Part shown: in pieces, positions 1 to 8,203 of the stretch
How the letters are laid out: each line of letters starts with the position of its first letter
Position numbering within the stretch: position 1 is the first letter of the stretch
Origin: Mesorhizobium sp. WSM4311
Lineage (GTDB): Bacteria > Pseudomonadota > Alphaproteobacteria > Rhizobiales > Rhizobiaceae
Direction: 5' to 3'
Assembly (NCBI RefSeq): GCF_002295115.1
Contig: NZ_NSFV01000023.1
Location: 1 to 46,722, forward strand
Length of the DNA: 46,722 bases
Position numbers and translations under genes: made by a program
The notes under the pieces: model-generated
Database searches by the model: none
What the model was told of the DNA's origin: nothing
Seen by the model: only the letters and a program-made list of their open reading frames with translations

Positions 1-69
1 CATCGTGCCGCCGAACTGCCTGTCTGGCTGCACAGATACAATTGGCATCGTCCACATGGCAGCCTAAAG

Positions 70-692
70 TCAAAAACGCCTATCAGTCGCCTCGCCCTGA
101 TCGAGGACAACCTGTTGAAGCTCCACAACTAGGTCGTCCAGCATCACAGTGAACCGCGTACGTAGTATTTTGTCGTAGGCGGCATTCTGGATAGCCGGAT
201 ACGGGCTCTTCACCCGCTGCACCACCGATTGCGGGATGATGTCGCGAGAAACATTCACGGATTTCGTGAAAAAAGTGTACCCGCCGAAGAGCCCTACTCG
301 CGGGGGCGGTGCAGCACCACCTCGGTGTCACTGCTCGTGTTCATGCGATGGACTAGGCCGGCCAGCTGTTGACGCAGCTCGCGGTAGTTGTAAGTCTCAC
401 CCGTGTAGACGAGCACCAAGTCAGGTCGGCCATCCCCCTGGAGCATCCTCGGCTGGCGGCCGCCCTGGATATCGATGATTGCCAGGCGGTGGTGTCCCAG
501 CGCCGCAGGCCCGCCGATCCAAGTCCCCTCGTCGTCCGGACCGTGGTTCGCTATGGTGGCCGTCATATCGGCAAGCTCCCTTCGCGCATCGGGACCTCCG
601 AGGTCTCGATTGAAGTCGATCCATTCACAGATGCCGCACAGGTTATGTCGCCGCATTTGGGCGAAGCAGATATAAGGCCAGTGGGAAACCAT
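70..692 (-). pseudogene. Asparagine synthetase (AsnB-type) relic, internally deleted
   Basis: Two pieces of one family lie in order on the minus strand. The 5' piece (about 656 down to 294) encodes a class-II glutamine amidotransferase N-terminus: CGI, then NHGPDDEG, LGHHRLAIID and TETYNYRELR-like motifs (here TGETYNYREL). The 3' piece (258-70) encodes the C-terminal end of AsnB, with IIPQSVVQRVKSPYP. The central synthetase domain (roughly 400 residues in full-length AsnB) is missing. The catalytic Cys normally follows the initiator Met, but here the codon before CGI is CTG, so even the amidotransferase start looks damaged. The two pieces are in different frames. I call it a dead gene. It was probably once a symbiotic, NifA-linked asnB, because a NifA-type site lies just upstream (740-755). 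Confidence 0.75.
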
Positions 693-755
693 CGAGGCAA
701 AGTGACGGATCTAGCCCAGCTACGATCCGCATCCGACATTGTCGGACATCGGACA
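665..755 (-). promoter_or_regulatory. Possible relic NifA/sigma-54 promoter of the asnB relic
   Basis: A perfect NifA upstream activator sequence (TGT-N10-ACA) lies at 740-755. Facing the asnB relic, 665-680 keeps only the invariant GG and GC dinucleotides of a -24/-12 element at the correct spacing (minus strand TGGCCTTATATCTGCT). The activator site is convincing; the core promoter is weak and may be decayed or a chance match. Confidence 0.35.
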
Positions 756-1317
756 GCACCGCGATTCGCTGCATAGGAAGCCTGGAGTCGCGATTTCCCC
801 TGGGGGAATCAGCGCATGAAAGGAGAGCTGGGTCGTGTCTGCCGAAATGAGAAATTGCTCCCCCTTATTGCATCACCGAGGAATGTTACCCAGCGCGATA
901 GACGGACATGCCCTATCTCCCCCCGTTGCAGCTGAGGGAGATAGGGGCCAGCTCTTCATTCAACCCTCATGGAGGATGATCAGCCCAGCCATTTCCATGC
1001 GCCGGCCTTCACAAGCCGTGCACCATTCAGGTTCTTTTCCTTGAAGCGCGACGATCCTTGTCAGACGTCGCAACACTTGCTGCCGAGAGCACGAGCTCTT
1101 CCTCGAGCATGCCTTGATCTGCGCCTCGAACGGCTCGCACATGCTGGGTTTCAACGACTTCGCAGAGGTTGATATTCTGCAGTGACTTCGTCTCGCTGCT
1201 GCACGGCATTGACGCTGGGAGCCATGCTCGCGTGGCGCAATTGTGCTGAAGCCGGTGCCCACGGCAACGTTTCTTAACCCGCCCCAGATCCTGGCGTTTG
1301 GCTATTTCCGACATTCG
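756..1317. other. Intergenic stretch with no recognisable gene; one hairpin
   Basis: I see no supported coding sequence between the asnB relic and the prxS promoter. The stretch holds an 11-bp perfect inverted repeat (arms 911-921 and 936-946, CCCTATCTCCC and its complement, 14-base loop). It is not followed by a T-run, so it is not a clear terminator. A minus-strand frame around 1030-1210 is open but I do not recognise it. Confidence 0.5.
911..946. repeat. Perfect 11-bp inverted repeat (hairpin)
   Basis: CCCTATCTCCC at 911-921 pairs exactly with GGGAGATAGGG at 936-946. It lies in otherwise gene-free sequence upstream of the prxS promoter. Its function is unknown; it could be a remnant of a terminator or of a mobile-element end. 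Confidence 0.6.
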
Positions 1318-1478
1318 TGTCCGGCTTCGGACAAAGGCCGGGTTTGCCGAACGGAGTCGCACCCAATTTCCAGTGCTGCTTGAGCAATAATATCGACCGG
1401 CATTACTGCACAACACGAAAGTTGCTGCAAAAACCGAAGTGAACCCAAGGCATCGGGTCAATTGGCATGGCGCTTGCG
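1318..1478 (+). promoter_or_regulatory. NifA-dependent sigma-54 promoter of prxS-rpoN2
   Basis: The -24/-12 element TGGCATGGCGCTTGCG lies at 1463-1478 (consensus TGGCAC-N5-TTGCW). A perfect NifA activator site (TGT-N10-ACA) lies at 1318-1333, 129 bp upstream, a normal distance for DNA looping by NifA. The leader to the prxS start is about 250 bp. A NifA-driven prxS-rpoN2 operon has been described in Rhizobium etli, which supports the assignment. Confidence 0.85.
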
Positions 1479-1739
1479 ACTCGGTCGATAGAACGCAGTC
1501 AAAATCACGGTTGCAGACCATGCCTACCTCTCAAAGCTCGATAAAGCACGCGAGCAAAATTCCCCGTCTCCGCGGAAGCTCGTCGCCGTTAAACGTGCCT
1601 GCTCGGGGGCGGTCTTGCACAAGACCGGTCCGAGGCAACCACGCCAAGGCGCGAGGCTGCCGGAACTGTCGACCGAAGTCGATGCCGCTTCAGTTTAACC
1701 GAAAAATGCACCGTACCACTTTGGCCTGGAAGCAAATCA

Positions 1740-2273
1740 ATGACCTATAGAAAGAACGTTCCTCTCGTGACCTTTCGCACGCGTGTTCGCGATGAGTCGA
1801 TCGGGGGGCCAAATCCTTATCAGTGGGAGAACAAGACCTCCGACGATTATTTCGGGGGCAAGCGCATCATCCTGTTCTCGCTGCCTGGCGCCTTCACCCC
1901 GACCTGCTCGACCTTCCAACTGCCCGATTTCGAAAAACTCTATGATCAATTTCTGGAACTGCGAATTGACGCGATCTACTGCGTCTCGGTCAACGATGCT
2001 TTCGTCATGAATGCGTGGGGAAAGTCCTTGGGGCTGCAGAAGATCGAGCTGATCCCAGACGGGTCGGGCGAGTTCACGCGCAAAATGGGCATGCTGGTCG
2101 CGAAGGACAATCTGGGCTTTGGCATGCGCTCCTGGCGATACGCCGCTCTGATCGACGATGGCGTGGTGGAGCAGTGGTTCGAGGAGGAAGGCTTCTGTGA
2201 CAACTGCGAGACGGACCCCTATGGCGTTTCATCCCCGCAAAACGTTCTCGACAAATTGAAGGCGGCGGCATGA
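1740..2273 (+). CDS. prxS: Peroxiredoxin PrxS (Prx5-type)
   Basis: This 177-residue thiol peroxidase would reduce hydrogen peroxide and organic peroxides in the cytoplasm of the bacteroid. The active-site motif PGAFTPTC puts the peroxidatic Cys at about residue 56. Further Cys residues at 81, 153 and 156 (GFCDNC near the C-terminus) are candidate resolving cysteines. The length and motif fit the Prx5/AhpE-like family. The start is supported by GGAAG 7 bases upstream. rpoN2 begins 68 bp downstream in the same direction, and both lie behind a NifA/sigma-54 promoter. The pairing prxS-rpoN2 is known from Rhizobium etli, where PrxS protects against peroxide during symbiosis. Identity as a peroxiredoxin is clear; the name rests on this context. 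Confidence 0.93.
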   Translation: MTYRKNVPLVTFRTRVRDESIGGPNPYQWENKTSDDYFGGKRIILFSLPGAFTPTCSTFQLPDFEKLYDQFLELRIDAIYCVSVNDAFVMNAWGKSLGLQKIELIPDGSGEFTRKMGMLVAKDNLGFGMRSWRYAALIDDGVVEQWFEEEGFCDNCETDPYGVSSPQNVLDKLKAAA

Positions 2274-2341
2274 CCCAGAAGTGGAAAGTCTCACACAACC
2301 CAAGCACACACTAGAGCCTCCTCGGCAGATCACGGTTCAAC

Positions 2342-3775
2342 ATGCATCTCTCAGCAAGCCTGCTTCAACGCCAGAAGCAACGTATGGTCTTATCGCCTCA
2401 AGCCATTGAAGCTATTCGCTTGCTGCGATTGACGCATACTGAACTCCATCAGCTCGTGCAGCAGGCACTCGAGAAGAACCCCGTTTTGAAGCCTGACCCG
2501 TTTGACGACGATTCGCCGCTGCCAGGGGTGGATCAGCGGAGCAGTCAAAGCAGAAGCGAAATCGGCGAATCGCCCATTGGCGGGCCGTCTGGCGGGCGCG
2601 GGCAATGGAAGTCGCAACGCAGTAGCGGCAACGATCGACCTGCCGTCGAGGAGTTTACCGCCCACACCGAAACATTGCACGACCATGTCGCCCGCCAGGT
2701 CGCCCTCAACCCGTTCACCCCCCAGGAGCGGCTGATTGCCGGACAGCTCGCCGCTCATCTGGAGGACACTGGCTATCTTCAGGTAAACCTTTTCGATCTG
2801 GCCAGGACGTTAAACGTTCGGCAAGCTGATGTGGAACGGGTCATCGGAATCTTGCAGCAATTTGATCCGCCGGGCATTTTTGCGCGAACTCTCAGCGAAT
2901 GCCTGGAGATTCAGCTGCGCCAGCAAGACCGGTTCGACCCGGCTATGGCAGCTTTGGTCGCCAATCTCGAGATGCTTGCACGGGGGGATTTTCAGGGATT
3001 GAAGCAGCGTTGCGGAGTCGACGAGGAGGATCTCCTCGACATGAGGAACGAAATCCGCGCGCTCGATCCCAAGCCTGGAGACCGGTTCCAGTCCGGGACG
3101 CCGGAAACCATCGTACCGGACGTCTGGGTAATGCCCAAGTCCGAAGGTGGATGGCGGGTGGAGCTTGATCCGGCCACGCTGCCCAAAGTGTTGATCAACC
3201 ACACCTATGTCGCCGAAATCTCGCAGCTGACCAAGCAAAATCCGGAAGGCAAAGCGTTTCTCGACAATTGCCAGGAAAAAGGGAACTGGCTGATCAGCAG
3301 TCTCAAGCAGCGCGCTAAGACGATCCTTAAGGTTGCGACCGAAATCGTGCGCCAGCAGGATGCCTTTTTTACACACGGCGCCGCCCATCTGCGGCCTCTC
3401 TGTCTCAAAAATGTCGCTGACGAGATCGGCATGCACGAGTCGACGGTAAGCCGGGTGACTTCGAACAGGTACATGTTGACTCCGCGCGGGGTGTTCGAGC
3501 TGAAGTATTTTTTCGCTGCGCCAATCGCATCCTGCGAGGGCGGCGATGCGCACTCCGCCAAAGCTGTCTGCCATCGGATCAAGGCAATCATAGCCGAAGA
3601 ATCGCTCGACAAGGTACATTCCGACGAAGACATCGTTGCTCAACTCAAGGAGACCGGCATCGATGTCGCTCGCCGTACCGTCACCAAATATCGCGAGGCG
3701 ATGAACATCCCTTCCTCCATACGACGGCGCCGCGATAAGCGTTTGTCCGCAGCTGCGATCAAGCGAAGTGACTAA
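2342..3775 (+). CDS. rpoN2: RNA polymerase sigma-54 factor, symbiotic copy (RpoN2)
   Basis: This 477-residue sigma-54 directs RNA polymerase to -24/-12 promoters and needs activators such as NifA or DctD. The N-terminal activator-responsive region is Gln/Leu-rich (residues 1-50). An acidic, variable linker follows, then the core-binding region and a helix-turn-helix near 355-385 (CLKNVADEIGMHESTVSRVT). The RpoN box ARRTVTKYRE lies at 443-452. The length is normal to slightly short. Because it lies behind the prxS NifA/sigma-54 promoter, it sits in a positive feedback loop with NifA. Mesorhizobium loti has a chromosomal rpoN1 and an island-borne rpoN2, with rpoN2 the one needed for fixation; this gene fits rpoN2. 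Its end overlaps the convergent nifQ end by 3-4 bases. Confidence 0.95.
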   Translation: MHLSASLLQRQKQRMVLSPQAIEAIRLLRLTHTELHQLVQQALEKNPVLKPDPFDDDSPLPGVDQRSSQSRSEIGESPIGGPSGGRGQWKSQRSSGNDRPAVEEFTAHTETLHDHVARQVALNPFTPQERLIAGQLAAHLEDTGYLQVNLFDLARTLNVRQADVERVIGILQQFDPPGIFARTLSECLEIQLRQQDRFDPAMAALVANLEMLARGDFQGLKQRCGVDEEDLLDMRNEIRALDPKPGDRFQSGTPETIVPDVWVMPKSEGGWRVELDPATLPKVLINHTYVAEISQLTKQNPEGKAFLDNCQEKGNWLISSLKQRAKTILKVATEIVRQQDAFFTHGAAHLRPLCLKNVADEIGMHESTVSRVTSNRYMLTPRGVFELKYFFAAPIASCEGGDAHSAKAVCHRIKAIIAEESLDKVHSDEDIVAQLKETGIDVARRTVTKYREAMNIPSSIRRRRDKRLSAAAIKRSD

Positions 3776-4398
3776 CCGACATTCGTGGTCGGCGAGAGGC
3801 GACTCTCAACTTCCTCCGGGCCGAAGCAGCTTTCGAAGTCATGGCATTCCCCGCAACTGGGTGCTGTGCATGACGAAAAGCCTTCGGCCTCACACAGCTT
3901 GCGGTAAAAGTACTTTTTCCATTTCATGTTTTCTGTGTTGCCTGCCGCCAGCGCGGGAAAATGTCTGGCAAGCAGGCGGCTGAGCTCAGCGCGATTTGAG
4001 AGGCCAAGATCCCGCCAAAGATGGTCCATGCGCATCGCACGCCGGGCGATGATCTTGGCCAAGCGGGCGCTCGCCGGGTCGGCCGGCGCAGCATGCGCTA
4101 GCAGCAGCCGGCGTAGCAGTTCCTCTTCCAGTTCCGGCTCGGGCTCGCTCAACTCCTCCAAAGCGAATACGCTGCTGGAGGTAGACGGGAAAGTTGCGGC
4201 CAAGACATCACGCAATTCGACAGACGAAAGGCCTGTCCCCTCCGTCGCCAACACCTCGCCCGCCTGGACCTCCTCAAGCGAACGTGAATGTACGCAGGGC
4301 AGCACATGCTGATCGAAGCTCCTCCCTAGCTCGGACCCACGCCATTGCGCGCTGGATAGGCAGCCATCATCGTAACGGCCGGCTTCAGCTTCCGGCAT
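3772..4398 (-). CDS. nifQ: NifQ, molybdenum donor for FeMo-cofactor synthesis
   Basis: The 208-residue product has the NifQ C-terminal signature: KWKKYFYRKLC followed by C-x4-C-x2-C-x5-C (Cys 177, 182, 185, 191) and FGPEE. NifQ binds a Mo-Fe-S cluster and delivers molybdenum to NifEN/NifH during FeMo-co assembly. The first 50 residues are less conserved. The ATG overlaps the end of the upstream monooxygenase gene by 14 bases, so the two are probably translationally coupled. It is the last gene of the P450 operon and converges on rpoN2. In M. loti R7A nifQ was reported to be needed for full effectiveness. The coupling to an uncharacterised oxidative gene set is odd. Confidence 0.9.
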   Translation of the reverse strand: MPEAEAGRYDDGCLSSAQWRGSELGRSFDQHVLPCVHSRSLEEVQAGEVLATEGTGLSSVELRDVLAATFPSTSSSVFALEELSEPEPELEEELLRRLLLAHAAPADPASARLAKIIARRAMRMDHLWRDLGLSNRAELSRLLARHFPALAAGNTENMKWKKYFYRKLCEAEGFSSCTAPSCGECHDFESCFGPEEVESRLSPTTNVG

Positions 4399-5437
4399 GA
4401 CAAAGCGCCTTGTTGACCGCAGGGATGATCTTGTCGCCCCAGAGCTCGATCTGGCGCAGCATCGTCTTTTGGTCGAAGTCGCCCAATTGAGTCTGAACTG
4501 CGATCTGGTCCGGTTTCAAGATATCGATCTCTTCCAGCAGGCGATCAATCACGCGATTTACGCTGCCAATCGGCAAATTTTTGCGCATGGTCTCGAAGGA
4601 CAGATCCTGCTGGGTCGGTGTCTCCTGCAGCAGGTAGCCATCGTGGCTCTGTTGGCGACGCTGATGCAGGGCTTCAGAAAGCCGGCGCTGGAAGCGGGCA
4701 TTGTCGAGATAGCTGTTGATCTCCAACTCGTCGTGGCTGGCATAGCAGCAGCGCAGCAGCGATATCTTGACGTCGGTGACGTTCTTTTCCTCGGATGCCG
4801 CCGCCCTCTCGACTGATTCACGCAGTGTGGTCAAAGTCTCTAAGCCGTCGTGGAAGGCTGTGACAAAAAAATTGTGCCCCTCGCGGTAGGCCCGAGCCAT
4901 CCGTGCGGCTCCGCCAGCGATCCAGATAGGCGGCGTCGGCTGCTGGACTGTGCGGACCGAAATCGCTGTTGGGGGGATCTTCTCATACTGGCCGTCGTGT
5001 TCGAAGACGTTTTGGTTGAGGCCCTTGAGAATGATGTCCAGGTATTCCGAAAAGACGGCCGGCGCCTCATCGATGTCCACGCCGAACCGTTCGAACTCGA
5101 ACTGCTGGTATCCCAAGCCTACGCCGAGCTCGAGACGGCCGTTCGCAACGATGTCGGCGAAGCCGATCTCGGACAGCAGGCGCTGCGGTTGGTAAAGCGG
5201 CAGCACGCAGACGGCAGTGCCCAGGCGAATCGTGCTTGTCAAGCCGCCGCAGTGCGCCACCATCATCAGCGGGGATGGTATGAGGCTGTAATTGTTGAAG
5301 TGGTGCTCAGCAAACCACGCGGTGTTGAACCCAGCCTGCTCCGAAGCGACGGCCTGTTCGATGGAGTTGCGGATGACGCTTTCTGAGGATTGGTGATAGC
5401 CACGCTGGGCGGCCAGAATGAAAGTGGCAAATTCCAT
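4385..5437 (-). CDS. Luciferase-like (LLM) flavin monooxygenase, NGR234 y4vJ type
   Basis: The 350-residue protein begins MEFATFILAAQRGYHQSS and has bacterial-luciferase-family landmarks: FNTAWFAEHHF near residue 37, LGTAVCVLPLYQPQRL near 72-88, and a TIM-barrel flavin-binding pattern with PTPPIWIAGGAA near 168. Such enzymes use reduced FMN and oxygen to oxidise carbonyl, sulfur or nitrogen compounds; the substrate here is unknown. The start has a strong Shine-Dalgarno (CGAGGAG). It lies between the SDR gene and nifQ in the P450 operon. I recognise it as the type called y4vJ on the NGR234 symbiotic plasmid, from memory. Its partner flavin reductase is not in the operon. Confidence 0.85.
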   Translation of the reverse strand: MEFATFILAAQRGYHQSSESVIRNSIEQAVASEQAGFNTAWFAEHHFNNYSLIPSPLMMVAHCGGLTSTIRLGTAVCVLPLYQPQRLLSEIGFADIVANGRLELGVGLGYQQFEFERFGVDIDEAPAVFSEYLDIILKGLNQNVFEHDGQYEKIPPTAISVRTVQQPTPPIWIAGGAARMARAYREGHNFFVTAFHDGLETLTTLRESVERAAASEEKNVTDVKISLLRCCYASHDELEINSYLDNARFQRRLSEALHQRRQQSHDGYLLQETPTQQDLSFETMRKNLPIGSVNRVIDRLLEEIDILKPDQIAVQTQLGDFDQKTMLRQIELWGDKIIPAVNKALCHAGS

Positions 5438-5575
5438 GATTTCTCCTCGTTATAGACACGTCAGCCGACCGGGAATGTGCTCGGCATGCGCATGCTTGGA
5501 TCTCAAGCACCTCAGGTGCGTCGTGGAGCCGAGGCTTCATAATGCTCGGCCGGTCGCCCTGCGAAGGCCTGGCAA

Positions 5576-7177
5576 TTAACCTGCGGCCTCCGCAAAACAT
5601 TCGTCATAGAGCTCGCTGGCGTTTCCCGCATCACCGAACGAGGTCCAGCCGCCGTCCACGTAGAGGATCGAGCCGTTGATGTATGAGGCGTCAGACGAAG
5701 CAAGGAAGAACGATGCATCTGCGACGTCTTCTGGCCGTCCCATCCTGCCCATGGGGATGCGTCGTCCGATTGCTGTCAGGTCGATGCGGCCGGCTTTGGC
5801 CAACTGAGCAAGTGCGGGCGTGCGGATGTGGCCAGGAGCGACGGTGGCTGTCCGAATTCCGACCGGCCCGAGTTCGGCCGCCATGCAACGGGTCAGCATA
5901 TCCATCCCCGCCTTGGAGGCGCCGTAGGCATGGCGCGGCGCGAACGGCAGAAAGCTGTCGATCGACCCGAGATTGAGGATCACGCCGCCCGGGCGCATAG
6001 CCTTGATCGCTTCGCGCGCGCAGGTGAAGGCGCCGGTAAGGTTGACATCCAGGACGTGTTCGAGCTGTTTCGACAGTTGCTCGATCGCAGGCACAATCCT
6101 GTCGGCGGTATCAGCACTATTGACCAGAACATCGATATACCCGAAGCGTCCCCTCAGTTCTTCGAACATCGACACCACATCGCTCTCGACGGCCACGTCC
6201 AGCGATTTCGCCAGATGCTTGCCGGGGAGCGATGTAGCCAGCTCTGCCGCTGCAGTGCCATCTTTATCAGCAATCACGACGGTGTCGCCGTTCGCGGCAA
6301 AGCGGCGAGCGACGGCCGCGCCAATGCTTTTTGCGCCACCGGTGACGAGCACGATTCGCGCATCTGTGCATTCGGCCGGACAGGAGAGCTCGGCTTGGAG
6401 CGCACCATCCACCGGCGGGTGAGCATCCCCCGGCTGGTTGAATGACATCCAGCCTCCGTCGACTGCCAGCACCGAGCCGGTGATGTAGCGCGCCTGCGTG
6501 CTGCTCAGAAAACGCACGACCCTGGCGATCTCGTCGGGGCGAGCCAAGCGCCCCATCGGCACGCGGCGGCGTATCGCCGCGAGGTCCATTTTGCCAGCGC
6601 GTGCCAGTTCTGTGACCATTGGGGTGCGGACGGAGCCCGGCGCCACCGCCGTGACGCGGATTCCTCGCATAGCCCACTCGCATGCAAGGGACTTTGTCAA
6701 CGAGATCACGCCAGCTTTCGAGGCTGCGTAGGCGTTGCGCCTGGGATTGCCGACCACGCCCGCCATCGAAGCCACATTGACGATCGCACCGCCCGGCTTC
6801 ATGCGCCGCGCCGCTTCCCGGGCCATAACGAATGGCCCAATAAGGTTCACTGTCACGCCGCGTCGGAAGGTATCGACAGCGGTGTCGATGATCCTATCCA
6901 TCGTGGGTCCAACCGCCGCATTGTTGATGAGGACATCGATTTGCGCGAACCGTGCTTCGACCTGGCCGAAAAGTGAGAGCATGTCCTTCTCTCGCGACAC
7001 ATCGCACTCCAGACCGACGTGCGGCGACCCGAGATCCCGAGCCAGTTCAACCACACCACTGCCCGGAAGGTCCACCGCAACTACAGTGTCTCCGTCCGCG
7101 GCAAGGATATCGACCAGGGCACGGCCGATCCCGCCCGCAGCGCCTGTGATGATTACGGTGCGTGCTGCCAGTTTCAC
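5576..7177 (-). CDS. Tandem-domain short-chain dehydrogenase/reductase (y4vI type)
   Basis: Two complete SDR domains are fused in 533 residues. Domain 1 has TGAAGGIG (11-18), NNAA (86-89), Ser 137 and the catalytic YAASK (Tyr150, Lys154). Domain 2 has TGGAKSIG (279-286), NSAD in place of NNAG (about 353), Ser 405 and YGASK (Tyr418, Lys422). Both would oxidise or reduce an alcohol/carbonyl with NAD(P). The domains are clearly paralogous, so the gene arose by internal duplication and fusion. The start is GTG with GGAG 8 bases upstream. The altered Asn motif in domain 2 may change its activity. It sits in the P450 operon, so it probably processes the hydroxylated product. The substrate is unknown. 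Confidence 0.88.
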   Translation of the reverse strand: MKLAARTVIITGAAGGIGRALVDILAADGDTVVAVDLPGSGVVELARDLGSPHVGLECDVSREKDMLSLFGQVEARFAQIDVLINNAAVGPTMDRIIDTAVDTFRRGVTVNLIGPFVMAREAARRMKPGGAIVNVASMAGVVGNPRRNAYAASKAGVISLTKSLACEWAMRGIRVTAVAPGSVRTPMVTELARAGKMDLAAIRRRVPMGRLARPDEIARVVRFLSSTQARYITGSVLAVDGGWMSFNQPGDAHPPVDGALQAELSCPAECTDARIVLVTGGAKSIGAAVARRFAANGDTVVIADKDGTAAAELATSLPGKHLAKSLDVAVESDVVSMFEELRGRFGYIDVLVNSADTADRIVPAIEQLSKQLEHVLDVNLTGAFTCAREAIKAMRPGGVILNLGSIDSFLPFAPRHAYGASKAGMDMLTRCMAAELGPVGIRTATVAPGHIRTPALAQLAKAGRIDLTAIGRRIPMGRMGRPEDVADASFFLASSDASYINGSILYVDGGWTSFGDAGNASELYDECFAEAAG

Positions 7178-7325
7178 GAGAGCTTCTCCACGATGACCGC
7201 TTGTGATCTCAGCCCATCAACCTTGGGCGGAATGAAGGGCCGAGCCAAATCGTTGCAGTGACCGCCAGTCGCGGCCCCACACAGATGTCGTTCCCGTAGG
7301 GCGCTCATCCTCCATTCCTACCCAC

Positions 7326-8174
7326 TTATGCAGCTCCCAGTTGGGGACCCTCGACGCCATCTTGGTCGGTGGGGATGTGACCCTTGAGCAACTGGTAGAT
7401 GGGATCGTCTGGATGTGGTGCTCCAATCGGCTGTCGCCGGCCGAACCTATCTGCCTCAAGAATCGCTGGCGGGATTTGCTCCTCAACCCAATCGTAGACG
7501 ACTGTCCGTTCCGCAATTCGCCACTCGTCCTGCCTCTTCTGAAACAGATCGCAGTAACGGCCGCAAAGCAGCGTCTGACGTATTTCTTGGTCTGTATCCG
7601 GTCCGCGTTGCAGCGCGGTGAAATAGCTCTCGACCGCGGCCTCTGCTGAACTGATGAAGTCGATCAGGCTGTTCGTGATTTGATGGATGTTACGGTGCCC
7701 CGGCAGACCGAGAGCAAATTGGATGAAGTCCTCTGCCGGTCCGCAATAGGGACCGTGCCTGTCATACGCTTCGGGCCAGTATGCGCTACGCAGCGCCGCC
7801 TCATCGGCGCGGTCTATCCCGCGGCAGTACCGATACAGGCAGTTGCGGATCGCCTCTCGGTCACGCAGTTCGGTAATTTTCGCGTGGTCGACAGGGTCTG
7901 TCGCGAATTGTATGATTGTTTTGTCCTTCCCGATGCCAGTCTGCACTTTGCGTGTGTCTCTCTCTACAACTGAGTTAGCGGGGGGCTCGTCAACTTCCAG
8001 AGCTTGTTCGGGGCAGGCTCGTACCCCTTTTGAGGCAAGCAGTTGCTCCCCATCGGCAACATCAATATCACCGGGCAAGATGTAGCCGGCGTCATCAAGC
8101 TTGAAGACTCTCGGCGCCCGCGCCCAGCAGCGCGCATGACCCTGGCATCTGGCTTTATGTACGACGACACGCAT
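7326..8174 (-). CDS. Ferredoxin fused to a SnoaL-like domain
   Basis: Residues 1-65 form a small P450-type ferredoxin with the three-cysteine pattern C-x5-C ... CP (Cys 10, 16, 54), expected to carry a [3Fe-4S] cluster. Residues about 95-240 form a SnoaL-like/ring-hydroxylase beta-like fold (DREAIRNCLYRYCRGIDRADE, then HGPYCGP and NIHQITNSLIDF). A flexible linker joins them. The ferredoxin should pass electrons to the P450 encoded just upstream. The second domain may bind or isomerise the substrate. I chose the ATG at 8174 because GGAG lies 7 bases upstream; a longer frame from 8213 would overlap the P450 gene. Fusion of these two domains is unusual, and I cannot name a function for the whole protein. 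Confidence 0.8.
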   Translation of the reverse strand: MRVVVHKARCQGHARCWARAPRVFKLDDAGYILPGDIDVADGEQLLASKGVRACPEQALEVDEPPANSVVERDTRKVQTGIGKDKTIIQFATDPVDHAKITELRDREAIRNCLYRYCRGIDRADEAALRSAYWPEAYDRHGPYCGPAEDFIQFALGLPGHRNIHQITNSLIDFISSAEAAVESYFTALQRGPDTDQEIRQTLLCGRYCDLFQKRQDEWRIAERTVVYDWVEEQIPPAILEADRFGRRQPIGAPHPDDPIYQLLKGHIPTDQDGVEGPQLGAA

Positions 8175-8203
8175 AGCGAACTCCAATGTCGTTGGCTGAA
8201 ACT

